Assembly (NCBI GenBank): GCA_963727045.1
Contig: CAVSES010000002.1
Coordinates: 2,108,001 to 2,172,000, forward strand
Direction of reading: 5' to 3'
DNA: 64,000 nucleotides
Source of the DNA: Bog-1198 sp963727045
GTDB taxonomy: Bacteria > Pseudomonadota > Gammaproteobacteria > Steroidobacterales > Steroidobacteraceae
Position numbers and translations under genes: made by a program
In this document: piece by piece, positions 15,689 to 22,625 of the stretch
Layout of the letters: every line of letters begins with the position of its first letter
Position numbering within the stretch: the stretch's first letter is position 1
Notes under the pieces: model-generated
What the model was told of the DNA's origin: nothing
The model's input: the letters and a program-made list of their open reading frames with translations, nothing else
The model's database searches: none

Positions 15689-16258
15689 TCAGTTGTCCGG
15701 ACCCGAGGAGGTGATGCCGCCCGCCAGCAAAAGCGGGCGCAGCGCCGCCCGTCCCCGGCGTATGTCGGTTTTGATCTTGGCGAGCGAGGCACCGAGTCTC
15801 GCGCAAATCTCGTCGTAGGAAAGCTCTTCGAAGTGATACAACACGAGCGCGAGGCGCTGATGTTCCGGCAGCGCGCGCAGCGCCCTTTCGATCATCCCGT
15901 GCCGCTGTTCGGCACCCAGGTCCGAGACCAGCGTGTCGGACGGCAGCTCCGCTTCCGGGGCGGGTTCCCCGGAGGTTGCCGGCCCGAGTTCGGAGAACAA
16001 ACGCCAGCGCCTACGATACCTCGTCAAGTAGTTGAGCGAGAGATTGGTGGTCACCGTCTTGAGCCAGCCGCCTGCCGTCGGACTCGCACGCAGGCGATCG
16101 AAATGTTCATAGGCCCGGAGGAAGACCTCCTGGGCAATGTCTTCCGCCTGCTTGTCGTTGCCCGCCAGGCGGGCGGCGGTCGAAAAAACCATGTCCTGAT
16201 ACGCACGCATAAAAGTCGTGAACTCGGTTGAGCGAATGGGCTCGGATGAATGGCGCAC
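15689..16258 (-). CDS. ECF-family RNA polymerase sigma factor
   Basis: A 189-residue sigma70-family regulator. Region 2 is seen as TFMRAYQDMVFSTAARLAGNDKQAEDIAQEVFLRAYEHFDRL with the DAEDxxQ-type motif, then WLKTVTTNLSLNYL (region 2.4 end). After an acidic linker, region 4 is ALRALPEHQRLALVLYHFEELSYDEICARLGASLAKIKTDIRRGRAAL. The first codon is GTG; an internal ATG further in would cut region 2. It leads the operon with the membrane protein and the bactofilin-like RDD protein, which is probably its regulon. The stress that activates it cannot be told from sequence. Confidence 0.9.
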   Translation of the reverse strand: MRHSSEPIRSTEFTTFMRAYQDMVFSTAARLAGNDKQAEDIAQEVFLRAYEHFDRLRASPTAGGWLKTVTTNLSLNYLTRYRRRWRLFSELGPATSGEPAPEAELPSDTLVSDLGAEQRHGMIERALRALPEHQRLALVLYHFEELSYDEICARLGASLAKIKTDIRRGRAALRPLLLAGGITSSGPDN

Positions 16259-16320
16259 TGGAATTCAGTTCGTTTAAAACCCAGAACACCGCCGGGTGGA
16301 AGAAGTTGCAAACTGGGGCC

Positions 16321-16686
16321 ATGCAGGGCCAGATCCCGCCATGCTCATTGCAAGCCGTACACCTGCTGATCTTACTGGTGATCGCGACCACGCTGGAAGT
16401 GAGCGGCGACGCGGCGCTCAGAATGGCGATTTACGATCACGCCGGCGCGCTTCGCATCCTTTTGTTCGTCGCCGGCACGGCTCTGCTGTTTGGCTATGGT
16501 TCATTTCTGAACCTTGCGCCGCTTGATTTTGGGCGTGTGGTCGGACTCTACATCGCAACCCTGTTCGTGGTGTGGCAACTTGTCAATTACATCGCCTTTC
16601 GGGCGCTGCCGACGCTGCCCACGCTGGTTGGCGGGGCCTTGATCCTCACCAGGGGCGCGATCATCACGTTCTGGAGGGGGGCCTAA
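16321..16686 (+). CDS. small four-helix membrane protein of DMT/SMR type
   Basis: A 121-residue hydrophobic protein with about four transmembrane segments. Its first helix contains LLILLVIATTLEVSGDAALR, resembling the SMR pattern with a membrane-embedded glutamate (EmrE Glu14 region). The last helix LVGGALILTRGAIITFW resembles the SMR/EamA ending. Overall similarity to the drug/metabolite transporter superfamily is therefore likely, but substrate is unknown. The frame is open further upstream; the ATG at 16321 is chosen since earlier starts would overlap the divergent sigma gene. It converges with the decayed acetyltransferase. Confidence 0.6.
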   Translation: MQGQIPPCSLQAVHLLILLVIATTLEVSGDAALRMAIYDHAGALRILLFVAGTALLFGYGSFLNLAPLDFGRVVGLYIATLFVVWQLVNYIAFRALPTLPTLVGGALILTRGAIITFWRGA

Positions 16687-17106
16687 GGGCGCTCCAATCG
16701 ATGCGCGAGATGCGCTTTGACCGTGGGCCACTCGCGGTCGAGGATGCTGCAGCAACATCTTGCACTCCGTGTTCACCGCGCTGCGCTGCACGCGCTTGCG
16801 GTACCACGTAGAGCCGATTTCGACGCGCCGGTTGGGCGCATCGATGTTCATGAAAGTCGTCATTCCGACCGCCGCGTCGGTCGATTTCTCGATGACGGCG
16901 AACGGTACCATCGAGCCCTGCTCCAGAAGGTTGAGACGCCGCGCAATTTCCGCCCGCAATTGGCCGGGCGCGGGAATCTTGGTGTACCACAGGGTCCACA
17001 ATTCGCCGTCCTTCAAGGCCTCGGCGAGATCATCATGATGTGAATGGGCGAGGGGCACGAGCGACACATGGCGTCCGTGCAAAGAGACTGGTGTTGCAAA
17101 ACTCAT
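16683..17106 (-). pseudogene. GNAT acetyltransferase gene with internal deletion and frameshift
   Basis: The first ~115 codons encode a RimJ/RimL-like GNAT N-terminus (MSFATPVSLHGRHVSLVPL, WTLWYTKIPAP, VGMTTFMNIDAPNRRVEIGSTWY, NTECKMLL). Immediately afterwards the frame changes: a different frame gives the normal C-terminal end of the same family, ILDREWPTVKAHLAHRLERP-stop, at 16683-16750. The stretch in between, which in intact homologues carries the HAFE...EFRTH...NHQSRRAIERLGA acetyl-CoA region (about 50-60 codons), is missing. So the gene has lost its catalytic core by a deletion near 16751 that is not a multiple of three. Reading straight on gives a long nonsense tail to 16501. Confidence 0.82.
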
Positions 17107-17129
17107 GGTGGGTCCGGTACGCAAATTGG

Positions 17130-17135
17130 CATAAT
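17130..17135 (+). promoter_or_regulatory. -10 element for leaderless yciH
   Basis: CATAAT (5/6) lies exactly 6 bases before the yciH ATG at 17142, with no clear Shine-Dalgarno sequence in the gap. Part of the recurring start-proximal -10 pattern in this window. Confidence 0.45.
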
Positions 17136-17141
17136 ACGGGC

Positions 17142-17489
17142 ATGGCGGAACGAATCATCTACTCGACCGGCGTGGGCAGTCTCTGCCCCAATTGCTTGAG
17201 ACCGGTGCGCGATTGCGTGTGCCCGAAGGGCGCTCCCGGCTCCGCCAAACCGGCGGCGGTGCGCGTGGGGCGGGAAACCAAGGGACGTGCCGGCAGGGGA
17301 GTGACGACGGTCGCGGGCCTGCCGATGTCGCCGTCCGACATCGAATCACTGGCGGCTCAACTCAAGAGGCGCTGCGGCTCGGGGGGAACCGTGCGCGGCG
17401 GTGTCATCGAGATTCAAGGCGATCATCGCGACGTGATCGTCGCCGAGCTCAACAAGCTGGGCTGGCCGGCAAAAAGGTCGGGCGGCTAG
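17142..17489 (+). CDS. yciH: YciH, SUI1/eIF1-like translation factor
   Basis: A 115-residue protein of the SUI1/eIF1 family, which binds the 30S subunit and affects start-codon fidelity. An N-terminal zinc-ribbon-like segment CPNCLRPVRDCVCPKG (residues about 15-30) precedes the SUI1 core: TTVAGLPMSPSDIESLAAQLKRRCGSGGTVRGGVIEIQGDHRDVIVAELNKLGW, with the conserved CGxGGxxxxGxIxxQGDH. The ATG at 17142 is chosen over upstream in-frame codons as it gives the normal N-terminus. It is possibly itself translated from a leaderless mRNA. Confidence 0.93.
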   Translation: MAERIIYSTGVGSLCPNCLRPVRDCVCPKGAPGSAKPAAVRVGRETKGRAGRGVTTVAGLPMSPSDIESLAAQLKRRCGSGGTVRGGVIEIQGDHRDVIVAELNKLGWPAKRSGG

Positions 17490-17560
17490 GCTCGCGGCCT
17501 TCCCGGAAGACCCGGGCCGTTGCGTCATCCGACCGGCGGATCGTGTATCATGCCGGCATC

Positions 17561-17756
17561 GCGATAAGAGCTGTCTGGAGAGAGTCCTTTCGCCAAAGGA
17601 CCGCCGAAGGCGCAACCGCCCGGAAACGCTCAGGCACATGAACGGCAGACTCTCGCGATCTCTGGAGAGCGATCGCCGCCCGAGCGGCGATCCACCGAAG
17701 GGGAGCAGCGCTCATCACGGGCGCGCGATCTCTCAGGTCCAAAGGACAGAGGGGCA
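17561..17756 (+). promoter_or_regulatory. tandem glycine riboswitch upstream of gcvT
   Basis: Two glycine aptamers in series. The first (about 17561-17652) has CTGGAGAGAG, the CCGAAGG-CGCAA core and CGGAAACGCTCAGGCACATGAACGGCAGAC. The second (about 17653-17756) has CTCTGGAGAGCG, an extra GC hairpin, CCGAAGGGGAGCA, then GATCTCTCAGGTCCAAAGGACAGAGGGG. These are the hallmark glycine-aptamer cores (CTGGAGAG, CCGAAGG, CTCAGG, AAAGGACAGAG). Glycine binding normally switches on glycine cleavage genes, and gcvT begins 48 bases downstream, with GAGG before its ATG. The ~70 bases upstream of the riboswitch contain no gene; a TATCAT at 17546-17551 may be the -10. Confidence 0.95.
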
Positions 17757-17803
17757 AGGCACGCCGGTGCTTTCGTCTCTCGTTCTTTCGCCGCGAGGTT
17801 GCG

Positions 17804-18904
17804 ATGGGTCTCAAGACTGCGCTCCACGACACCCACATTCTGCAGGGTGCAAAACTAGTCGATTTCGGCGGCTGGGAGATGCCGCTGCACTACGGTTCGC
17901 AGATCGAAGAACATCATGCCGTCCGCCGCGACGCGGGCATGTTCGACGTCTCGCACATGGGTGTCGTCGACTTGAAGGGCGGCAGGGTCCGCGAATTCCT
18001 GAGGAGCCTGTTGGCAAACGACGTCGGCCGGCTGACGATTCCCGGAAAGGCTTTGTACTCCTGCATGCTGCTGCCCAGCGGCGGCGTGATCGACGATTTG
18101 ATCGTCTATTTCCTCTCGAACACCTGGTTTCGGATGGTCGTCAATGCCGGCACCCGCGACAAGGACATGGCGTGGATCCTGCGGCATGCGGCGGCCTTCG
18201 GGGTGAGCGTCGAGCTGCGCGAGGACCTGGCGATGATCGCGATCCAGGGCCCGAACGCGCGGCAGAAGACCCTGCCGCTGCTGGCTCCGCCGCAGCGCGA
18301 AGAAGTCCTCGGACTTGCGCCTTTTCGCGGTTCTGGTTTCGATTCATGGTTCATCGCGCGCACGGGATACACCGGCGAAGATGGCTTCGAAGTGATGCTG
18401 CCGGCGTCCGAAGCCGCCGCTGCATGGGATGCCCTGCGTGCGCAGGGCGTGCGGCCGGCGGGCTTGGGAGCGAGGGACACCCTGCGGCTGGAAGCCGGCA
18501 TGAATCTCTACGGCAACGACATGGACGAGAATCACCACCCGCTGGAGTCGGGGTTGACATGGACCGTGGCATTCGAACCCGGCGACAGGGATTTCATCGG
18601 GCGCGATGCGCTCGAGAGACTGCGCAGCACCGCAGGCGCGGAACTCGTCGGTCTGCTTCTCGAAGAACGCGGCGTGCTGCGCAGTCATCAAAAAGTGCTG
18701 ATCGCCGACGGTACGGCGCCGCTGCCGCCCGGCGAAGTGACCAGCGGCACATTTTCTCCGACATTGAACCGTTCCATCGCGCTCGCGCGCGTGCCGAGAA
18801 GCGGAGCCAGGAGCGTGCAGGTTGAAATGCGCGGCAAGCTGCACGCCGCGAGGATCGTCAAGCCGCCGTTCGTTCGCCACGGAAAGGTGTTGATACCAAT
18901 CTAG
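17804..18904 (+). CDS. gcvT: glycine cleavage system T protein (aminomethyltransferase)
   Basis: Transfers the methylene group from aminomethyl-lipoyl GcvH to tetrahydrofolate, releasing ammonia. 366 residues, normal length. Signatures are VDFGGWEMPLHYGSQIEEHHAVRRDAGMFDVSHMG near the N-terminus, GYTGEDGFEVML, GLGARDTLRLEAGMNLYGNDMDE with the catalytic Asp, and the C-terminal GEVTSGTFSPTLNRSIALARV. It is the first gene of the riboswitch-controlled gcvT-gcvH-gcvPA-gcvPB operon. Confidence 0.98.
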   Translation: MGLKTALHDTHILQGAKLVDFGGWEMPLHYGSQIEEHHAVRRDAGMFDVSHMGVVDLKGGRVREFLRSLLANDVGRLTIPGKALYSCMLLPSGGVIDDLIVYFLSNTWFRMVVNAGTRDKDMAWILRHAAAFGVSVELREDLAMIAIQGPNARQKTLPLLAPPQREEVLGLAPFRGSGFDSWFIARTGYTGEDGFEVMLPASEAAAAWDALRAQGVRPAGLGARDTLRLEAGMNLYGNDMDENHHPLESGLTWTVAFEPGDRDFIGRDALERLRSTAGAELVGLLLEERGVLRSHQKVLIADGTAPLPPGEVTSGTFSPTLNRSIALARVPRSGARSVQVEMRGKLHAARIVKPPFVRHGKVLIPI

Positions 18905-18921
18905 ACCAACGGGAGTTCACA

Positions 18922-19314
18922 TTGAGCAATATTCCGAGCGATTTACGATACACCAAGAGCCACGAGTGGGTGCGTCCGGTGCAGGACGGCGCCGTCGAAA
19001 TCGGCATCACCGACCATGCGCAGAGCGCGCTCGGTGATCTCGTGTTCGTCGAAGTGCCGGAGGCGGGCCGGGCGCTGCGCGCCGGGGAGGCTTGCGCGGT
19101 GGTCGAATCCGTCAAGGCCGCATCCGACGTCTATTGTCCGGTGAGCGGGAACGTCGTCGCGGGCAATGCCGCGCTGGCGTCGCAGCCCGAACTGCTCAAC
19201 CAGGACCCCTACGGGTCCGGGTGGCTGTTTCGCGTGCGGACGAATTCATCGGCAGCCGACGGCCTGATGAGCGCGGCGGACTATGAGAAGTACCTGGCCG
19301 ACGAAGCAAAGTAG
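18922..19314 (+). CDS. gcvH: glycine cleavage system H protein
   Basis: Lipoylated carrier that shuttles the aminomethyl group between GcvP, GcvT and GcvL. The 130-residue chain starts from TTG, with GGGAG 6 bases upstream, giving the typical SNIPSDLRYTKSHEWVRP N-terminus. The lipoyl lysine is Lys65 in AVVESVKAASDVYCP. GDLVFVEVPEAGR and LNQDPYGSGWLF are further family signatures. Its lipoate would come from LipA/LipB encoded at 62-64 kb. Confidence 0.97.
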   Translation: MSNIPSDLRYTKSHEWVRPVQDGAVEIGITDHAQSALGDLVFVEVPEAGRALRAGEACAVVESVKAASDVYCPVSGNVVAGNAALASQPELLNQDPYGSGWLFRVRTNSSAADGLMSAADYEKYLADEAK

Positions 19315-19327
19315 GGGAACGAATTAC

Positions 19328-20770
19328 ATGGCTTTCATCCCTCATACGCCCGAAGACATCGCGGGCATGTTGCAGGTCATCGGCGTGCAATCCATCGAGG
19401 ATCTGTTCGATGAAATTCCCGGGGAGTTGCGGGCGGACGTGCTCTCGGTGCCGCCGCCCATGGGCGAAATGGAAGTCGGGCGCCTGCTGTCAGAACGCGC
19501 GGCAAGCGATGGGCGGCCCCTGAATTTCATCGGCGCCGGAGCCTACGAGCATCACATTCCGGCGCCCGTCTGGGCGATCGCGACACGCGGCGAATTCTAT
19601 TCCGCCTACACGCCGTATCAAGCCGAAGCGAGCCAGGGCACCTTGCAGCTGATCTATGAGTATCAGTCCATGATTTGCGCGTTGACCGGAATGGAAGTTT
19701 CGAATGCCTCGCTGTACGACGGTGCGTCGGCGCTGGCCGAGGCCTGTCTCATGGCGGTGCGCGCGAATCGCGCCGCGAATTCACGGCGCATACTGCTGCC
19801 GCGCACGCTGAATCCCACCTACGCGCAAGTGGCGAAATCGATCGCGGGCAATCAGAACATCGTCTTCGAGACAGTGGATTTCGACCGTTCGACGGGACGT
19901 ACGCCGCTCGAAGCGGTGCAACCGTACGCCGGGCAGGATGTCACCGCGCTGGTGCTCCAACAGCCGAATTTCTTCGGCAACCTGGAAGAGGTCGATGAGC
20001 TCACGGACTGGGCGCACCAAAACAAGATCTTGTTGATCGCCGTAGTCAACCCTACCTCGCTGGCGCTGCTCAAAGCCCCGGGGCAGTGGGGCGCCGGAAT
20101 CCGGGGCGTTCTGGGCGCCGACATCGCATGCGGAGAAGGGCAGCCCCTGGGTGTGCCGCTGTCCTCGGGCGGACCATACTTCGGATTCATGGCGACGCGC
20201 ATGCAGTACGTGCGACAGATGCCGGGACGGATCGTCGGACGCACCGTGGATGCGGAAGGCCGGCCGGGGTTCAGCCTGACCTTGCAGGCACGCGAGCAGC
20301 ATATTCGGCGCAGCAAGGCGACTTCGAACATATGCACCAATCAGGGTCTGATGGTCACGGCCGCCACCATTTACATGTCGCTTCTGGGTGCCGAGGGCCT
20401 CTCCCGGGTGGCGGACGCCAGCATGCAGCGCACAGCCGACCTGGTGGCGCGCTTGAGCGCCATCGGCGGGGTCAAGCCGGCCTTCACGACGCACCGCTTT
20501 CATGAGGCGGTGCTTCTCCTGGACCGGCCGGCCGCGCCGGTCATCGCGGCGCTCGCGCGCCGCGGCATCTTCGCAGGTCTCGATCTTGGCGACCGCTATC
20601 CGGAGCTTGGCCACGCGCTTCTGGTGTGTGCGACGGAAACCAAGCTCGATGCCGATTTGGATTCATATGCTGCGGCCCTGTGCCGACGTCATGAAGTCGT
20701 CGCGCGCGGCCGCCTGAGGGGGTCACGATGGCTGAATTGCACGCGAGAGAACCGCTCATATTCGAACTGA
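19328..20770 (+). CDS. gcvPA: glycine dehydrogenase (decarboxylating) subunit 1; C-terminus shifted by an apparent indel
   Basis: Alpha half of the two-subunit P protein, which decarboxylates glycine with PLP. Residues 1-450 match the family: FIPHTPEDIAGML, IGAGAYEHHIP, YTPYQAEASQGTLQLIYEYQSMI, YDGASALAEA, and REQHIRRSKATSNICTNQ. After DSYAAAL the frame runs 25 odd residues into gcvPB. Dropping one T near 20680 restores LADVMKSSRAAA and a stop at 20715-20717, 10 bases before the gcvPB ATG, as expected for this family. So a single-base insertion, real or from sequencing, is likely; the catalytic part is unaffected. Confidence 0.9.
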   Translation: MAFIPHTPEDIAGMLQVIGVQSIEDLFDEIPGELRADVLSVPPPMGEMEVGRLLSERAASDGRPLNFIGAGAYEHHIPAPVWAIATRGEFYSAYTPYQAEASQGTLQLIYEYQSMICALTGMEVSNASLYDGASALAEACLMAVRANRAANSRRILLPRTLNPTYAQVAKSIAGNQNIVFETVDFDRSTGRTPLEAVQPYAGQDVTALVLQQPNFFGNLEEVDELTDWAHQNKILLIAVVNPTSLALLKAPGQWGAGIRGVLGADIACGEGQPLGVPLSSGGPYFGFMATRMQYVRQMPGRIVGRTVDAEGRPGFSLTLQAREQHIRRSKATSNICTNQGLMVTAATIYMSLLGAEGLSRVADASMQRTADLVARLSAIGGVKPAFTTHRFHEAVLLLDRPAAPVIAALARRGIFAGLDLGDRYPELGHALLVCATETKLDADLDSYAAALCRRHEVVARGRLRGSRWLNCTRENRSYSN

Positions 20771-20810
20771 GCAAGCCGGGCCGCCGGGCAGGCAGCCAAT
20801 TCCCGCCGCA

Positions 20811-22196
20811 GTGGCGGGCTCCGCCCAGATTCCCGCGCATCTGCGCCGCGCGACGCCGCCGGTGCTGCCCGAGGTGTCCGAACTTCAGGCGGTGCGCCAT
20901 TACACGCGTTTGTCGCAGATGAATTTTTCGATCGACACGCATTTCTATCCTCTCGGCTCATGCACCATGAAGTACAACCCGAAGGCGTGCAACACCTTCG
21001 CCATGCTTCCGGAATTTCTCGGCAGACATCCGCTCGGGCCCGAGCCGCAGGGATTTCTCGCCTGCATGTACGAGCTGCAGGAGATGCTGCAGGAAATCAC
21101 CGGGATGCAGAGCGTGAGCCTGACGCCCATGGCCGGCGCGCAGGGCGAGTTTGCCGGGGTTGCCATGATTCGCGCATACCATCGCGCGCGAAACGATCAG
21201 GCGCGAACTGAAATCATCGTGCCGCAGGCTGCGCACGGCACCAATCCCGCCACCGCCGCGATGTGCGGCTGCAGCGTCAAGGAGATACCCTGCGATGCGA
21301 ACGGCGACGTCGACATCGATGCCCTGAAGGCGGCGGTGGGCCCCGCCACGGCCGCCATCATGCTGACGAATCCCTCCACCCTCGGGGTGTTCGAGCACAA
21401 GATCACGGAGGTCGCGCGCATCGTTCACGAAGCCGGAGGACTCTTGTATTACGACGGCGCCAATCTCAACGCGATTCTCGGCAAGGTGCGCCCCGGCGAC
21501 ATGGGTTTCGACGTCATTCACATGAATTTGCACAAGACCTTCTCGACTCCGCACGGCGGCGGCGGCCCCGGCTCGGGTGCGGTCGGCGTCGGCGCCCGCT
21601 TGCGGCCGTTTCTGCCGATTCCGGTCGTGGGCAGGGACGGCACGCGTTTTCGCTGGCTGACGGAGCGCGATCTGCCGCAGTCCATCGGCCGATTATCGGC
21701 ATTCATGGGGAATGCCGGCGTGAATTTGCGCGCCTACATCTACATGAGGCTGCTGGGCCGCGAGGGCATGGTGCGGGTCGCGGAATTCGCCGCGCTCAAT
21801 GCGAACTATCTCTCGAAGCGCCTGCAAGCGGCGGGATTCGAAGCCGCGTATCCCTCGCGCCGGGCGAGCCACGAATTCATCATCACGTTGAAGCGGGAAA
21901 ACCGGCTCTACCAGATCACCGCGATGGACGTGGCAAAGCGGCTGCTAGACTACGGGTTTCATGCGCCGACCACCTATTTCCCATTGCTGGTGCCGGAATG
22001 TCTGCTGATCGAACCCACCGAGACGGAGGCGAAGGAGGATCTGGACCGCTTCTGCGACGCGATGATTGCGATTCGCCGGGAGATGGAGCAGGACCCCGAG
22101 AAGCTTGCATCGGCTCCGCATACCATGCCGGTGCGGCGACTCGACGACGTGCGCGCGGCGAAACAGCTGGATTTGGCCTGGAAACCCGCCGCTTGA
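20811..22196 (+). CDS. gcvPB: glycine dehydrogenase (decarboxylating) subunit 2; N-terminus split off by a frameshift
   Basis: PLP-binding half of the P protein. The frame from GTG 20811 gives 461 residues with LPEVSELQAVRHYTRLSQMNFSIDTHFYPLGSCTMKYNP, AHGTNPATAAMCG and the PLP lysine in HMNLHKTFSTPHGGGGPGSG. The family's normal N-terminus, MAELHAREPLIFELSKPGRRAGSQFPP, is encoded just upstream in another frame (20728-20810) behind a GGGGG ribosome site. One missing base at about 20800-20810 would join them. Either the gene restarts at GTG, or an indel (real or assembly) has split it. Confidence 0.88.
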   Translation: MAGSAQIPAHLRRATPPVLPEVSELQAVRHYTRLSQMNFSIDTHFYPLGSCTMKYNPKACNTFAMLPEFLGRHPLGPEPQGFLACMYELQEMLQEITGMQSVSLTPMAGAQGEFAGVAMIRAYHRARNDQARTEIIVPQAAHGTNPATAAMCGCSVKEIPCDANGDVDIDALKAAVGPATAAIMLTNPSTLGVFEHKITEVARIVHEAGGLLYYDGANLNAILGKVRPGDMGFDVIHMNLHKTFSTPHGGGGPGSGAVGVGARLRPFLPIPVVGRDGTRFRWLTERDLPQSIGRLSAFMGNAGVNLRAYIYMRLLGREGMVRVAEFAALNANYLSKRLQAAGFEAAYPSRRASHEFIITLKRENRLYQITAMDVAKRLLDYGFHAPTTYFPLLVPECLLIEPTETEAKEDLDRFCDAMIAIRREMEQDPEKLASAPHTMPVRRLDDVRAAKQLDLAWKPAA

Positions 22197-22571
22197 ATGA
22201 TCGATAGAATCAAGCCGACCGGAATTACGCGCCTGCTGCGCGCGTTCGGTTATTCTTTCCAGGGTCTGGCACACGCGTGGCGCGAAGAAGCTGCGTTTCG
22301 GCAGGAGGCGGGACTTGCGCTCATGGTCATTCCCGCCGGCCTGTACCTCGGCCGTTCGGGCGTCGAACGCGCGTTGCTCGTGAGCCCGATGCTGTTGATT
22401 TTGGTGGTGGAAGTTCTCAATAGCGCCGTCGAGGCGGTGGTCGATCGATCGGGGATCGAACGACATCCCCTGGCCGGCATGGCCAAGGACATGGGGTCGG
22501 CCGCCGTAATGCTGAGTTTCGTCTTGTTAGGAACCGTTTGGCTCCTGGTCTTGTCCGACCACGGGCATTGA
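22197..22571 (+). CDS. dgkA: diacylglycerol kinase
   Basis: Small inner-membrane kinase that phosphorylates diacylglycerol released by membrane-derived oligosaccharide or LPS modification. At 124 residues it matches DgkA: amphipathic N-terminus, AWREEAAFRQEAGLAL with the conserved Glu, three transmembrane helices, and the signature EVLNSAVEAVVDR (E-x2-N-S-A-x-E). Its ATG follows the gcvPB stop without any gap, so it is probably the last gene of the gcv operon by read-through. Confidence 0.95.
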   Translation: MIDRIKPTGITRLLRAFGYSFQGLAHAWREEAAFRQEAGLALMVIPAGLYLGRSGVERALLVSPMLLILVVEVLNSAVEAVVDRSGIERHPLAGMAKDMGSAAVMLSFVLLGTVWLLVLSDHGH

Positions 22572-22625
22572 CCACGATCCATCAAAGGAGCCTGTCTGAA
22601 TATTCCATGTGAGCCCGGGGTCCGC

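Noticed and set aside
17520..17551. TTGCGT ... TATCAT promoter upstream of the glycine riboswitch
   Set aside because: The spacing is 20 bases, too long for a confident sigma70 call; only the -10 is mentioned.
22585..22605. AGGAGCCTGTCTGAAT present here and again at 62415-62430
   Set aside because: A 16-base exact repeat is about what is expected once by chance in 64 kb on both strands, and the flanks differ, so no repeat family is claimed.
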